Positions 7,546 through 15,727 of a DNA stretch of 64,000 bases are shown piece by piece (position 1 is the stretch's first letter; the number at the start of each line of letters is the position of its first letter). Position numbers and translations under genes: made by a program. Source of the DNA: Actinocorallia populi (GTDB lineage: Bacteria; Actinomycetota; Actinomycetes; Streptosporangiales; Streptosporangiaceae); NCBI RefSeq assembly GCF_002995495.1, contig NZ_PVZV01000005.1, forward strand, positions 1 to 64,000, written 5' to 3'. The notes below the pieces were generated by a model. It did no database searches and had not been told where the DNA came from. It was given only the letters and a program-made list of their open reading frames with translations.

Positions 7546-9659
7546 TGGAACAGTTCCTCATCTTCGGGGTCGTAGGACTGAGCACCGCAGCCATCTACGC
7601 GATCGTCGGCAGCGGGCTGGTGCTCACCTACACCACGACCGGCGTGTTCAACTTCGCGCACGGGGCGGCGGGCATGCTGTCGGCATTCGCCTACTGGCAG
7701 CTCTCCGTCGGGTGGGGATGGCCGGTTCCGCTGGCGCTGGCCGCGGTGCTCCTCGTCCTCGCCCCGGCCTTCGGGCTGCTGGTCGAGAAGGTGGTGCTGC
7801 GGCCGGTCCAGAACCTGGGCGAGGCCGAACGGCTGGTGATGACGGTCGCCCTGCTGAGCGGCCTCATCGCCGCCGCCCGCTGGATCTGGGACCCCAATCT
7901 CCCCCGGCCGCTGACCACTTTCTTCACCGAGCGCGAACCCCTCCACCTGGGCCCGGTGACGGTCACCTGGCACCAGGCGCTGACCATGATCGTCGCGGTG
8001 CTGGTCGCGCTGGCCCTGTGGTTCCTGCTCAACCGCACCCGCATCGGGGCGGAGATGCGGGCGACCGTCGACGACCGGGCCCTGGTCGGGCTCACCGGCG
8101 CCGACCCGGTCAGGGCCAACCGCGTCGCGTGGGTCCTGGGCACCCAGCTCGCGGCGATCGGCGGCATCCTCATCGCGCCGACCGTCGCCCTGGACGCCGC
8201 CCAGCTCTCCCTGCTGATCGTCAGCGCCTACACCGCCGCGATCTTCGGCCGGCTGCGCAGCCTGCCGCTGACCTTCCTCGGCGCGGTCGTCGTCGGCTGC
8301 CTGGAGAGTTACCTGACCGGTTACCTGCCGCAGAACCAGTACCTGCCGGGACTGCGGCTCGCCGCGCCCGCGCTGCTGCTGTTCCTGGCCCTGCTGCTGT
8401 TCCCGCACGGGCGGCTGCGCGGCCGGGACCGCAGGCTGCGCCCCGTCCCGACGCCGACCATGCGCGGCAGCGTCGTCTTCGCCGGGGTGATCGTCCTGTT
8501 CGCGGTGGTGCTGGCCACGGTGCTGGACGAGGTCGACGCCATCTCCTACGGGCCGATGTTCGCGCTCGGCGTGGTGGCGTTGTCGTTCGTGCCGCTGTCG
8601 GGGTTCGCGGGCCAGATCTCGTTGTGCCAGCTGAGCATCGCGGGCGTCGGCGCGGTCGTCTGGGGCCAGCTGGCCCCGGACGGGCAGCCGTGGGCGCTGG
8701 TCGCCGCGTTCGCGGTCTCCGCGCTGGTCGGCGCGCTGATCGCGGTGCCGGCGCTGCGCCTGTCCGGGGTCTACCTGGCGCTGGCGACCGCGGCCTTCGC
8801 CGTCGTCCTCGACCGGTGGATCTTCACCCTGCCGTCGTTCGAGCTGTTCGGCGTGCGGATCGCGGTGTTCAACCAGAGCTCGGTGGAGATGGCGGGGCCT
8901 GACTTCTTCGGGTTCCGGCTGGAGGAGCCGGCCGAGCTGATGGTGTTCTCCGCGCTCTGCCTCGCCCTGGGCTCCCTCGGGGTGGCGGCGCTGCGGCTGA
9001 GCAGGTTCGGGCGCAGGCTGATCGCGCTGCGCGACAGCGAGGCGGCCTACGCGACGCTCGGCGGCAGCCTGCTGGCCGCCCGGGTCCTGGTGTTCGCGCT
9101 GAGCGCCGGGATCGCGGGGGTCGGCGGTGCGCTGTACGGGATGCAGCTGCAGTCGGTGACCGCCGAGCAGTTCAACTTCGTGGCGGGCCTCCCGATCTTC
9201 CTGATCGCGGTGATCGGCGGCCTCGGGGCGGTGGGCAACGGCCTGTTCGTCGGCACCGCCTACCTGGGCCCGATCCACCTGCTGAACGCGGTGGCCCCCT
9301 GGACGCACAACATCGTCCAGTTGCTGCCCGCCCTGGCGGGGCTGGGCTTCGCCCGGCACCCCGAGGGCATCGTGCCGGGGATGCGGCACAGCTGGGAGCC
9401 GCTGGCCCGCAGCCGCGTCGCGCTGTCGGCCCTGCTCGGCGGGTTCGCGGTGCTCTGGCTGCTGCGGATCGGCGACGTCGTCGGCAACGCCGTCCTCCTC
9501 CTCGGCACGGCGGTCCTGGCGCTGGCACTGCGCACCTGGGCGCAGGCGAAGGAGGCGACGGCCACCGAACCGGAGGTCCCGGTCGAGTGGTGGGGCGTGC
9601 GGCGCCCCTGGCGCAAGGAGGACGAGGAGGTGTTGTCCCGTGGGATCGCTGGAGGTTAG
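7545..9659 (+). CDS. Fused LivH-LivM ABC permease
   Basis: The 704-residue integral membrane protein contains both branched-chain permease subunits in one chain. Residues about 1-285 match LivH (GSGLVLTYTTTGVFNFAHGA near the start) and residues about 305-620 match LivM (GFAGQISLCQLSIAGVGA, then GRRLIALRDSEAAYATLGG, the EAA-type cytoplasmic loop that contacts the ATPase). A C-terminal extension with two more hydrophobic segments and a charged tail (about 625-704) follows. Most bacteria encode the two halves separately, though actinobacterial fusions are known. Its start overlaps the receptor stop (TAATG). Confidence 0.93.
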   Translation: MEQFLIFGVVGLSTAAIYAIVGSGLVLTYTTTGVFNFAHGAAGMLSAFAYWQLSVGWGWPVPLALAAVLLVLAPAFGLLVEKVVLRPVQNLGEAERLVMTVALLSGLIAAARWIWDPNLPRPLTTFFTEREPLHLGPVTVTWHQALTMIVAVLVALALWFLLNRTRIGAEMRATVDDRALVGLTGADPVRANRVAWVLGTQLAAIGGILIAPTVALDAAQLSLLIVSAYTAAIFGRLRSLPLTFLGAVVVGCLESYLTGYLPQNQYLPGLRLAAPALLLFLALLLFPHGRLRGRDRRLRPVPTPTMRGSVVFAGVIVLFAVVLATVLDEVDAISYGPMFALGVVALSFVPLSGFAGQISLCQLSIAGVGAVVWGQLAPDGQPWALVAAFAVSALVGALIAVPALRLSGVYLALATAAFAVVLDRWIFTLPSFELFGVRIAVFNQSSVEMAGPDFFGFRLEEPAELMVFSALCLALGSLGVAALRLSRFGRRLIALRDSEAAYATLGGSLLAARVLVFALSAGIAGVGGALYGMQLQSVTAEQFNFVAGLPIFLIAVIGGLGAVGNGLFVGTAYLGPIHLLNAVAPWTHNIVQLLPALAGLGFARHPEGIVPGMRHSWEPLARSRVALSALLGGFAVLWLLRIGDVVGNAVLLLGTAVLALALRTWAQAKEATATEPEVPVEWWGVRRPWRKEDEEVLSRGIAGG

Positions 9660-10365
9660 CGACGTGACGGTCGTCTTCGGCGGCCACCGGGCTTTGGACG
9701 GGGTCGCCCTGGACGCCGAGCCCGGCCAGGTCACCGGCCTGATCGGGCCCAACGGAGCGGGCAAGAGCACCCTGTTCGACGTGGTGTCCGGGCTGCGCAG
9801 GCCCTCCTCCGGACGGGTGGTGCTCGACGGCAGGGACGTCACCCGGATGGGGCCCGCCCGCCGGGCCAGGCGCGGGCTGGCGCGCACGTTCCAGCGGCTG
9901 GAGCTCTTCGGCCGGCTGACCGTGCGCGACAACCTGCTCGTCGCCGCCGAGATGGGCCCCGACCGGCGGCTGGCCGGGCACGCCGTGACGGGGATCCTCG
10001 ACCGGATCGGCCTGCACCACGTCGCCGACACCTGCGCCGACGAGCTGTCCACCGGGGCCGCCCGCCTGGTGGAGGTCGGCCGGGCGATGGCGGTCCGGCC
10101 CAAGCTCCTCCTGCTGGACGAGCCCGCGGCCGGGCAGGACGGCGAGGAGACCGAGCGGTTCGCGGCCCTGCTGCGCTCGCTGGCCGACGACGGCACCACC
10201 GTCGTCCTCGTCGAGCACGACATGGGCCTGGTCATGAGCGTGTGCGACCGGCTGCACGTGCTCGACCTCGGCAGGATCATCGCCTCCGGTCCGCCGGAGG
10301 AGGTCCGGCGGGACAGGGCGGTCCTGGCCGCCTATCTGGGCGAGTCACCGGTGGAGGAGTCATGA
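9640..10365 (+). CDS. LIV-type ABC transporter ATPase, LivG-like
   Basis: The 241-residue ABC ATPase has Walker A GPNGAGKST (about residue 37), a Q-loop region (RTFQRLELF), an altered signature LSTGAARLVEVGRA in place of LSGGQ, Walker B LLLLDEPAAGQD and the switch His in VEHDMG. The family-specific C-terminal segment (GRIIASGPPEEVRRDRAVLAAYLGE) identifies it as LivG rather than LivF. It should pair with the downstream LivF to energise the fused permease. The GTG start overlaps the permease gene by 20 bp and the stop overlaps livF (ATGA). Confidence 0.92.
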   Translation: MGSLEVSDVTVVFGGHRALDGVALDAEPGQVTGLIGPNGAGKSTLFDVVSGLRRPSSGRVVLDGRDVTRMGPARRARRGLARTFQRLELFGRLTVRDNLLVAAEMGPDRRLAGHAVTGILDRIGLHHVADTCADELSTGAARLVEVGRAMAVRPKLLLLDEPAAGQDGEETERFAALLRSLADDGTTVVLVEHDMGLVMSVCDRLHVLDLGRIIASGPPEEVRRDRAVLAAYLGESPVEES

Positions 10366-11069
10366 GCGCCCTTCTCGAACTGCGCGGGGTGCGCGCCTCG
10401 TACGGCGGCATCACCGCCCTGCACGGCGTGGACCTGAGCGTCTCCGCCGGTCAGGTGGTGGCGCTGCTCGGCCCCAACGGGGCGGGCAAGACGACGACGC
10501 TGAAGGTCGCCGCGGGCGTGCACCCGGCCGACTCGGGCCGGCTGCTGCTGGGCGGCCGGGACGTGTCCGGGGCGAACCCCCGCGATCTGGCACGGGCGGG
10601 CGTCTGCCTGATCCCCGAGGGCCGCGGCGTCTTCCCCAACCTGTCCGTCCGCGACAACCTCCTGATGATGACCTTCACCGGACGCGGCCGCGAGGAGATC
10701 GAGGAGATCGCGTTCGCGCGGTTCCCCGTCCTGGCCGAGCGCGCCTCGCAGGCCGCCGGGACCATGTCCGGGGGCGAGCAGCAGATGCTCGCCCTCGCCC
10801 GCGGCCTGGCCACCGACCCGGCCGTGCTGCTGCTGGACGAGCTGTCCATGGGTCTGGCGCCGCTGGTCGTGGCCGAACTGTACGAGCAGGTCGCCGAGAT
10901 CGCCCGGCAGGGCGTGGCGGTCCTGGTCGTCGAGCAGTTCGCGGCCGCCGTCCTCGACATCGCCGACCACGCCGCGGTCCTGGTGCGCGGCCGCGTCGAA
11001 CGGCGGGGCGACCCCGACGCGGGGTTGCGCGCCGAGCTTTCCGACCTTTACCTGGGGAGTGCACGATGA
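10362..11069 (+). CDS. LIV-type ABC transporter ATPase, LivF-like
   Basis: The 235-residue ABC ATPase has Walker A GPNGAGKTT, the LivF-typical LIPEGRGVFPNLSVRDNL segment, the signature MSGGEQQMLALARGL, Walker B LLLDELSMGLAP and switch His region VVEQFA (His replaced by Gln, as is common in LivF). I chose the ATG at 10362 because it overlaps the livG stop as ATGA and begins the fold at the proper point. With LivG it forms the nucleotide-binding heterodimer of the importer. Confidence 0.93.
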   Translation: MSALLELRGVRASYGGITALHGVDLSVSAGQVVALLGPNGAGKTTTLKVAAGVHPADSGRLLLGGRDVSGANPRDLARAGVCLIPEGRGVFPNLSVRDNLLMMTFTGRGREEIEEIAFARFPVLAERASQAAGTMSGGEQQMLALARGLATDPAVLLLDELSMGLAPLVVAELYEQVAEIARQGVAVLVVEQFAAAVLDIADHAAVLVRGRVERRGDPDAGLRAELSDLYLGSAR

Positions 11070-11419
11070 CCTCGACCGAGACGCGTGCGGACCGCTTCGT
11101 CCGCGAACTGGCGGAGCTGAAGATCGCCGATCCGGCCGCCGGGCGGTCCGCGTTGTGGCTGCGCCTGGGCGCGGTCCTGATGGCGGTCGGGCCGGTGCTC
11201 GGGGCGGCCGCCTACTTCATGTCCCACGGCACCACCGACCCGCTGGCCCAGCGCGACGCCCTGGCACTCGGCCTGGCCGGGGTGTGCGCGTCCGTGGTCG
11301 GTTCGGCGCTGTTCCTGCGCTACTCGCTGACGGGGTTCCTGCGGTTCTGGATGGCCCGCCAGTCCTACGACCTGTCGGTCCTGGCCGACCGCCTGCCGGA
11401 AAAGGAGAAACTGCAATGA
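11066..11419 (+). CDS. Small two-helix membrane protein of the transporter operon
   Basis: The 117-residue protein has two hydrophobic segments (about 30-51 and 67-89) separated by a short loop, with a charged N-terminus and a C-terminal helix containing FLRFWMARQSYDL. I recognise no enzyme motif. It starts by ATGA overlap with livF and ends by ATGA overlap with the next gene, so it is translated with the transporter. It may be a membrane accessory factor of the importer, but no function is established. Confidence 0.8.
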   Translation: MTSTETRADRFVRELAELKIADPAAGRSALWLRLGAVLMAVGPVLGAAAYFMSHGTTDPLAQRDALALGLAGVCASVVGSALFLRYSLTGFLRFWMARQSYDLSVLADRLPEKEKLQ

Positions 11420-11730
11420 CACCACCGACCCTGCGCGCGGGGGAGCAACTCGCCAGCACCGCCTGCACCACGCGGGTGGTCGTCGTGCGAGCCCCCGCGG
11501 GCGGGGGCGCGGAGCTCGGCTGCGGCGGGAACCCGATGGTCCCCGCCGCCTCCGCGCCGTCCGCCGCCCCCTCCGCCGGAGGGGACGCCGCAACGCTCAT
11601 AGGCAAGCGCTACGTGAACGCCGACGAGACGATCGAAGTGCTCTGCACCTCCTCCGGAGCGGGGGAGCTCAGCTGCGACGGAGTTCCGATGACCATCAAG
11701 GCGGCCAAACCGCTGCCCGCCTCGGACTGA
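11416..11730 (+). CDS. Small Cys-containing protein with two repeated halves
   Basis: This is a 104-residue protein built from two similar units joined by an Ala/Ser/Pro linker (about residues 39-55). Each unit has a similar order: Gly-x-x-h, a beta strand ending near a Cys, then GAELGCGGNPM in the first and GELSCDGVPM in the second. The paired cysteines in each half suggest a small metal- or disulphide-stabilised fold. There is no signal peptide. It overlaps the preceding gene by ATGA and ends 12 bases before the amidohydrolase, so it belongs to the transporter operon. I do not recognise a named family with confidence. Confidence 0.75.
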   Translation: MTPPTLRAGEQLASTACTTRVVVVRAPAGGGAELGCGGNPMVPAASAPSAAPSAGGDAATLIGKRYVNADETIEVLCTSSGAGELSCDGVPMTIKAAKPLPASD

Positions 11731-11742
11731 CAGGGAGACGTC

Positions 11743-13038
11743 ATGCGCAAAGAAGACATGATCTTGATCAGCGTCGACGACCACATCATCGAGCCGCCGG
11801 ACATGTTCGTGAACCACCTGCCGGCCAAGTACAAGGACGACGCCCCGCGCCTGGTGCACCGCGAGGACGGCACCGACGTCTGGCAGTTCCGCGACACCGT
11901 CATCCCCAACGCGGCGCTGAACGCGGTGGCGGGCCGCCCCAAGGAGGAGTACGGCCTGGAGCCGCAGGGCCTGGACGAGATCCGGCCCGGCTGCTACGAC
12001 GTGCACGAGCGCGTGAAGGACATGAACGCCGGAGGGATCCTGGCGTCGATGAACTTCCCGTCCTTCCCCGGCTTCGCCGCCCGCCTGTTCGCCACCGAGG
12101 ACGTGGACTTCTCCCTCGCCCTGGTCCGCGCCTACAACGACTGGCACATCGACGAGTGGTGCGGCGCCTACCCCGGCCGGTTCATCCCGATGGCCCTGCC
12201 GGCGATCTGGGACGCCGAGCTGTGCGCCCAGGAGGTCCGGCGGGTGGCGGAGAAGGGCTGCCGTTCGCTGACCTTCACCGAGAACCCGGCCGCCCTGGGC
12301 TACCCGAGCTTCCACAGCGAGCACTGGGACCCGCTGTGGCGCGCCCTGACCGACACGGGCACGGTCCTCAACGTGCACATCGGCTCGTCGGGCCGGCTCA
12401 CGATCCCGGCGGTGGACTGCCCGCCGGACGTGATGATCACGCTGCAGCCGATGAACATCGTCTCGGCCGCGGCCGACCTGCTGTGGTCGCGGGTCATCAA
12501 GGAGTTCCCGTCCATCAAGATCGCCCTGTCCGAGGGCGGCACGGGCTGGATCCCCTACTTCCTGGAGCGGGTGGACCGCACGTTCGAGATGCACGCGACC
12601 TGGACGCTGCAGGACTTCGGCGGCAGGCTGCCCAGCGAGGTGTTCCGCGAGCACTTCCTGACCTGCTTCATCTCCGACCCGCTGGGCGTGCGGCTGCGGC
12701 ACGACATCGGGATCGACAACATCTGCTGGGAGGCCGACTACCCGCACAGCGACTCGATGTGGCCCGGCGCCCCCGAGGAGCTGCACGAGGTCCTGGAGCG
12801 CTATGACGTCCCGGACGAGGACATCGACAAGATGACCCACGAGAACGCGATGCGCTGGTACTCCTTCGACCCGTTCGCGCACGTCCCGCGCGAGCAGGCG
12901 ACGGTGGGCGCGCTGCGGGCGGCCTCGGCCGACCACGACGTGTCCATCAAGTCGCGCAGCCACCGCATCATCGCACCCGAGGAGAAGCTCGAAGGTTTCC
13001 GGCAGCGGGCCCGTGCCGCCACGGGGGCCGGTAAGTGA
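11743..13038 (+). CDS. Amidohydrolase (ACMSD-like TIM-barrel metal hydrolase/decarboxylase)
   Basis: The 431-residue member of the amidohydrolase-2 (ACMSD/resorcylate decarboxylase) clan begins with VDDHIIEPPDMF, the D-x-H version of the strand-1 metal motif. It continues with TVLNVHIGSSG (metal His) and IALSEGGTGWIPYFLER, and ends with ICWEADYPHSDSMWP carrying the catalytic Asp region. It probably hydrolyses or decarboxylates a ring-derived acid in the pathway fed by the transporter. The ATG at 11743 follows GGGAGA by 5 bases. It overlaps the enoyl-CoA hydratase start (GTGA). Confidence 0.9.
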   Translation: MRKEDMILISVDDHIIEPPDMFVNHLPAKYKDDAPRLVHREDGTDVWQFRDTVIPNAALNAVAGRPKEEYGLEPQGLDEIRPGCYDVHERVKDMNAGGILASMNFPSFPGFAARLFATEDVDFSLALVRAYNDWHIDEWCGAYPGRFIPMALPAIWDAELCAQEVRRVAEKGCRSLTFTENPAALGYPSFHSEHWDPLWRALTDTGTVLNVHIGSSGRLTIPAVDCPPDVMITLQPMNIVSAAADLLWSRVIKEFPSIKIALSEGGTGWIPYFLERVDRTFEMHATWTLQDFGGRLPSEVFREHFLTCFISDPLGVRLRHDIGIDNICWEADYPHSDSMWPGAPEELHEVLERYDVPDEDIDKMTHENAMRWYSFDPFAHVPREQATVGALRAASADHDVSIKSRSHRIIAPEEKLEGFRQRARAATGAGK

Positions 13039-13760
13039 GTGATCTCGTGCTGACCGAACAGGTCGGCAACGTGCTGGTCGTGACCCTGAACCGGCCCGAG
13101 GTGCGCAACGCGCTCAATCCCGAGCTGATGGAGGAGCTCTCGGCGGTGCTGCGCGCCGCCGAGGCCGACACCGAGGTGCGGGCGATCGTCCTGACGGGCT
13201 CGGGGACGGTCTTCTGCTCGGGGCTCGACCTGAAGGCGTTCGCGGCCGGGGGGAGCATCAAGGCGCTGGTGTGGTTCTACCACCGCAGCGTCGCCACCCC
13301 GGTCGTCGCGGCGCTGAACGGCTCGGCGCTGGGCGGCGGCTTCGAGCTGATGCTCGCCTGCGACCTGGTCGTCGCGGCCGAGGGGGCGAAGCTGGGCATC
13401 GCCGAGGTCAAACGCGGCCTGTTCGCGGCGGGGGGCGGCACCGCGCTCTCCGCCCGCGTGCCGATGGCGGCGGCGCTGGAGATGGGGCTGACCGGCGATC
13501 CGGTCACCGCGGAGCGGGCCCTGGAGCTGGGCCTGGTGAACCGGGTGGTCCCGGCCGACCGGGTGCCGGCCGAGGCCATGGGGCTGGCCGAGCGGATCGC
13601 GCAGAACGGTCCGCTCGGCGTCGCCATGACCAAGAAGCTGATGCGCGAGCAGCGGTGGTGCACCCCCGCCGAGGTCGACGAGGTCTTCAAGAGCGCCGAC
13701 GCGATGGAGGGCGCGCGGGCGTTCGCCGAACGCAGGCCGCCGGTATGGACGGGAAGGTGA
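13035..13760 (+). CDS. Enoyl-CoA hydratase/isomerase (crotonase family)
   Basis: The 241-residue crotonase has the oxyanion-hole segments CSGLDLKAFA (about residue 60) and NGSALGGGFELMLACDLVVA (about 95). Both acidic residues of true hydratases appear present: Glu in LGIAEVKRGLF and Glu in AALEMGLTGDPV. A hydratase reaction on an unsaturated acyl-CoA is therefore likely. The start is a GTG overlapping the preceding stop. It is followed 6 bases later by an acyl-CoA dehydrogenase, forming a beta-oxidation pair. Confidence 0.92.
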   Translation: MSDLVLTEQVGNVLVVTLNRPEVRNALNPELMEELSAVLRAAEADTEVRAIVLTGSGTVFCSGLDLKAFAAGGSIKALVWFYHRSVATPVVAALNGSALGGGFELMLACDLVVAAEGAKLGIAEVKRGLFAAGGGTALSARVPMAAALEMGLTGDPVTAERALELGLVNRVVPADRVPAEAMGLAERIAQNGPLGVAMTKKLMREQRWCTPAEVDEVFKSADAMEGARAFAERRPPVWTGR

Positions 13761-13766
13761 TCCGCG

Positions 13767-14933
13767 GTGGATTTCGAGCTGAGTGAAGAGCAGCGGCTGT
13801 TCCGGCAGACGCTCAGGGACTTCGCCGAGAAGGAGATCATGCCGGTCGCGCCCGAGTGGGAGCGGACCGGGCGGTACCCGACGGAGATCGTCGAGAGCTT
13901 CAAGGAGTTCGGGCTGTACGGCCTGAACGTTCCCGAGGAGTACGGGGGGCTCGCCGCCGACCGCGTCTCCTACGCGCTGGCGTTCGAGGAGATCGCCCGC
14001 GCCTGGCTGGGCGCGGCCGGCCTGTTCGGGCCGCACTCCGTGGCCTGCTGGCTGGTGGCGCGCAACGGCACCCCGGAGCAGAAGGAGCGGTGGCTGCCCC
14101 GGATGGCGACCGGCGAGGTGCGTTCGGGCATCTGCCTGACCGAGCCGGGCGCGGGCACCGACCTGCAGGGCATCAGGACGACGGCGGTCCGGGACGGCGA
14201 CCACTACGTGGTGTCGGGCAGCAAGACCTGGATCACCAACGCGCGGGTCGCCGGCATGTTCCCCGTCCTGGTCAAGACCGGGAGGGCGGACGGCGGGCAC
14301 GAGGCGATGTCGGTGCTGCTGGTGGACACCTCCTCGCCGGGCTTCACGGTCACCCGGGACCTGCCCAAGATGGGCTACAAGGGGCCGGAGAGCAGCGAGC
14401 TCGTCCTGGACAAGGTGCGGGTGCCGGTGGAGAACCTCCTGGGCGGCGAGGAAGGCCGCGGCCTCCAGCAGGTGCTGGGCGGGCTGGAGATCGGCCGGAT
14501 CAACATCGCGGCCCGCGCGGTCGGCGTCGCGCAGGCCGCCTATGACGCCGCGCTGGGCTACTCGCGGGAGCGGGAGGCCTTCGGCAAGCCGATCTCGGAC
14601 TTCCAGGCGATCCAGCTGAAGATCGCCGACATGGCCACCGAGATCCAGGCGGCGCGGCTGCTGACGTACTGGGCCGCGGCCAGGTCCGACGCCTCCGGCG
14701 GCCGGGTGGACATGGAGGCGGGCATGGCCAAGATGTACGCCTCCGAGGTCGCGATCAAGTGCTCGCTGGAGTCGATGCGCATCCACGGCGGTTACGGCTA
14801 CTCGTCGGAGTTCGTCGTCGAGCGCCTGTACCGCGACGCGCCGCTGATGGCCATCGGCGAGGGGACCAACGACGTGCAGCGCCTGGTCATCGCCAGGTCG
14901 CTGGTCTCGGGCAAGGGGCGTCTGGGCTGGTGA
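13767..14933 (+). CDS. Acyl-CoA dehydrogenase (full-length)
   Basis: The 388-residue acyl-CoA dehydrogenase has all three domains: an N-terminal helical part, the FAD/substrate motif ICLTEPGAGTDLQGI (about residue 120), YVVSGSKTWITNA, REAFGKPISDFQAIQLKIADM, the flavin motif MRIHGGYGYSSEFVVERLYRD, and the catalytic EGTNDVQRLVIARSL near the C-terminus. Unlike the 949-2040 paralogue it keeps the Glu of the EGT motif. The start is a GTG at 13767. It is the last gene of the transporter operon and is followed by a strong terminator. Confidence 0.93.
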   Translation: MDFELSEEQRLFRQTLRDFAEKEIMPVAPEWERTGRYPTEIVESFKEFGLYGLNVPEEYGGLAADRVSYALAFEEIARAWLGAAGLFGPHSVACWLVARNGTPEQKERWLPRMATGEVRSGICLTEPGAGTDLQGIRTTAVRDGDHYVVSGSKTWITNARVAGMFPVLVKTGRADGGHEAMSVLLVDTSSPGFTVTRDLPKMGYKGPESSELVLDKVRVPVENLLGGEEGRGLQQVLGGLEIGRINIAARAVGVAQAAYDAALGYSREREAFGKPISDFQAIQLKIADMATEIQAARLLTYWAAARSDASGGRVDMEAGMAKMYASEVAIKCSLESMRIHGGYGYSSEFVVERLYRDAPLMAIGEGTNDVQRLVIARSLVSGKGRLGW

Positions 14934-14960
14934 GACCCGCGTTGCGAGCAGGGCGCGGAG

Positions 14961-15002
14961 CGGGCCTCCCGGTCGGATGACGACCGGGAGGCCCCTTCTT
15001 TT
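14961..15002 (+). terminator. Terminator of the transporter/catabolic operon
   Basis: GGGCCTCCCGGTC and GACCGGGAGGCCC form a 13 bp stem around a 7-base loop, followed by CTTCTTTT. It lies 30 bases after the last operon gene, in the correct orientation for it. Confidence 0.88.
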
Positions 15003-15039
15003 CCCGGCGGTTCTCCAGTAAGTGGGAAATTACGAATAT

Positions 15040-15076
15040 GTGACGCTTGTCACGGCGGGGAGAACCGACTTAATGT
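15040..15076 (+). promoter_or_regulatory. Promoter and palindromic operator of the TetR gene
   Basis: GTGAC-GCTT-GTCAC (15040-15053) is a perfect palindrome overlapping a TTGTCA -35 box (15047). A CTTAAT -10-like box follows at 15069 with 16 bp spacing. This arrangement fits autorepression by the TetR protein encoded just downstream. Confidence 0.5.
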
Positions 15077-15106
15077 GTGTTCGGTCAGTTCTGGGAGGAG
15101 GCCGAC

Positions 15107-15727
15107 GTGAACGATCCACTGGCGGACCAGCGGCCGTACGCGACCCTCCTGGCGAAGGGGGAGGACCGGAGGCAGCGGATTCTGGCGGTCGCACAGCGCC
15201 TGCTGACCCGCAACGGGTGGCGCAACACGACGCTCGGGCAGATCGCCCGGGAGGCCGGAGTCACCCCCGCCGGCCTGCTGCACCACTTCGAGTCCAAGGA
15301 GCAGCTGCTCCACGCGGTGCTGGACGCCCGGGACGCCTACGACGACGCCAGTGTCGACCTGTCGGGCGACGTCATCGAGCAGCTGGAGAGGGTGGCCGAG
15401 CGGTTCCGCGAGGCGCCCGAGCTGGTCGGTACGTTCGCGGTGCTCCGGATGGAGAACCTCGACCCTGGCTCACCGCTGCACGAGCGCTTCCTCAAGCGGC
15501 ACCAGCTCTCGCTCGAGCTCACCGCCGAGTGCATTCGGCGGGGGCAGCGCGCGGGCCGGTACCGCACGGACCTGGACCCGGTCGCCAAGGCCGGGGAGAT
15601 CGTCGCCTTTCTGAACGGGATAGAGGCAACATGGCTACTCGACCCTTCGATTCCGCTGGCCGAGATGTTCAGGGAGTACACCCGGTCACTCGCGAGCCGG
15701 CTCGCCCGACCCTCACCGCCCCCCTGA
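15107..15727 (+). CDS. TetR-family transcriptional regulator
   Basis: The 206-residue TetR protein has its N-terminal HTH in RRQRILAVAQRLLTRNG, TTLGQIAREAGVTPAGLLHHFESKEQLLHAV (about residues 20-65), followed by a helical ligand-binding domain. I chose the GTG at 15107 because GGGAGGAG lies 8 bases upstream. A GTG at 15077 is in frame but lacks this. It follows the terminator of the transporter operon and may regulate the adjacent catabolic genes. A palindrome upstream suggests self-control. Confidence 0.9.
   Translation: MNDPLADQRPYATLLAKGEDRRQRILAVAQRLLTRNGWRNTTLGQIAREAGVTPAGLLHHFESKEQLLHAVLDARDAYDDASVDLSGDVIEQLERVAERFREAPELVGTFAVLRMENLDPGSPLHERFLKRHQLSLELTAECIRRGQRAGRYRTDLDPVAKAGEIVAFLNGIEATWLLDPSIPLAEMFREYTRSLASRLARPSPPP

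Noticed and set aside
7488-10280. A 930-codon open frame on the minus strand
   Set aside because: It is antisense to the permease and ATPase genes, low in complexity (Arg/Gln/Asp/Gly-rich) and has no domain. It is open only because of high GC codon bias.
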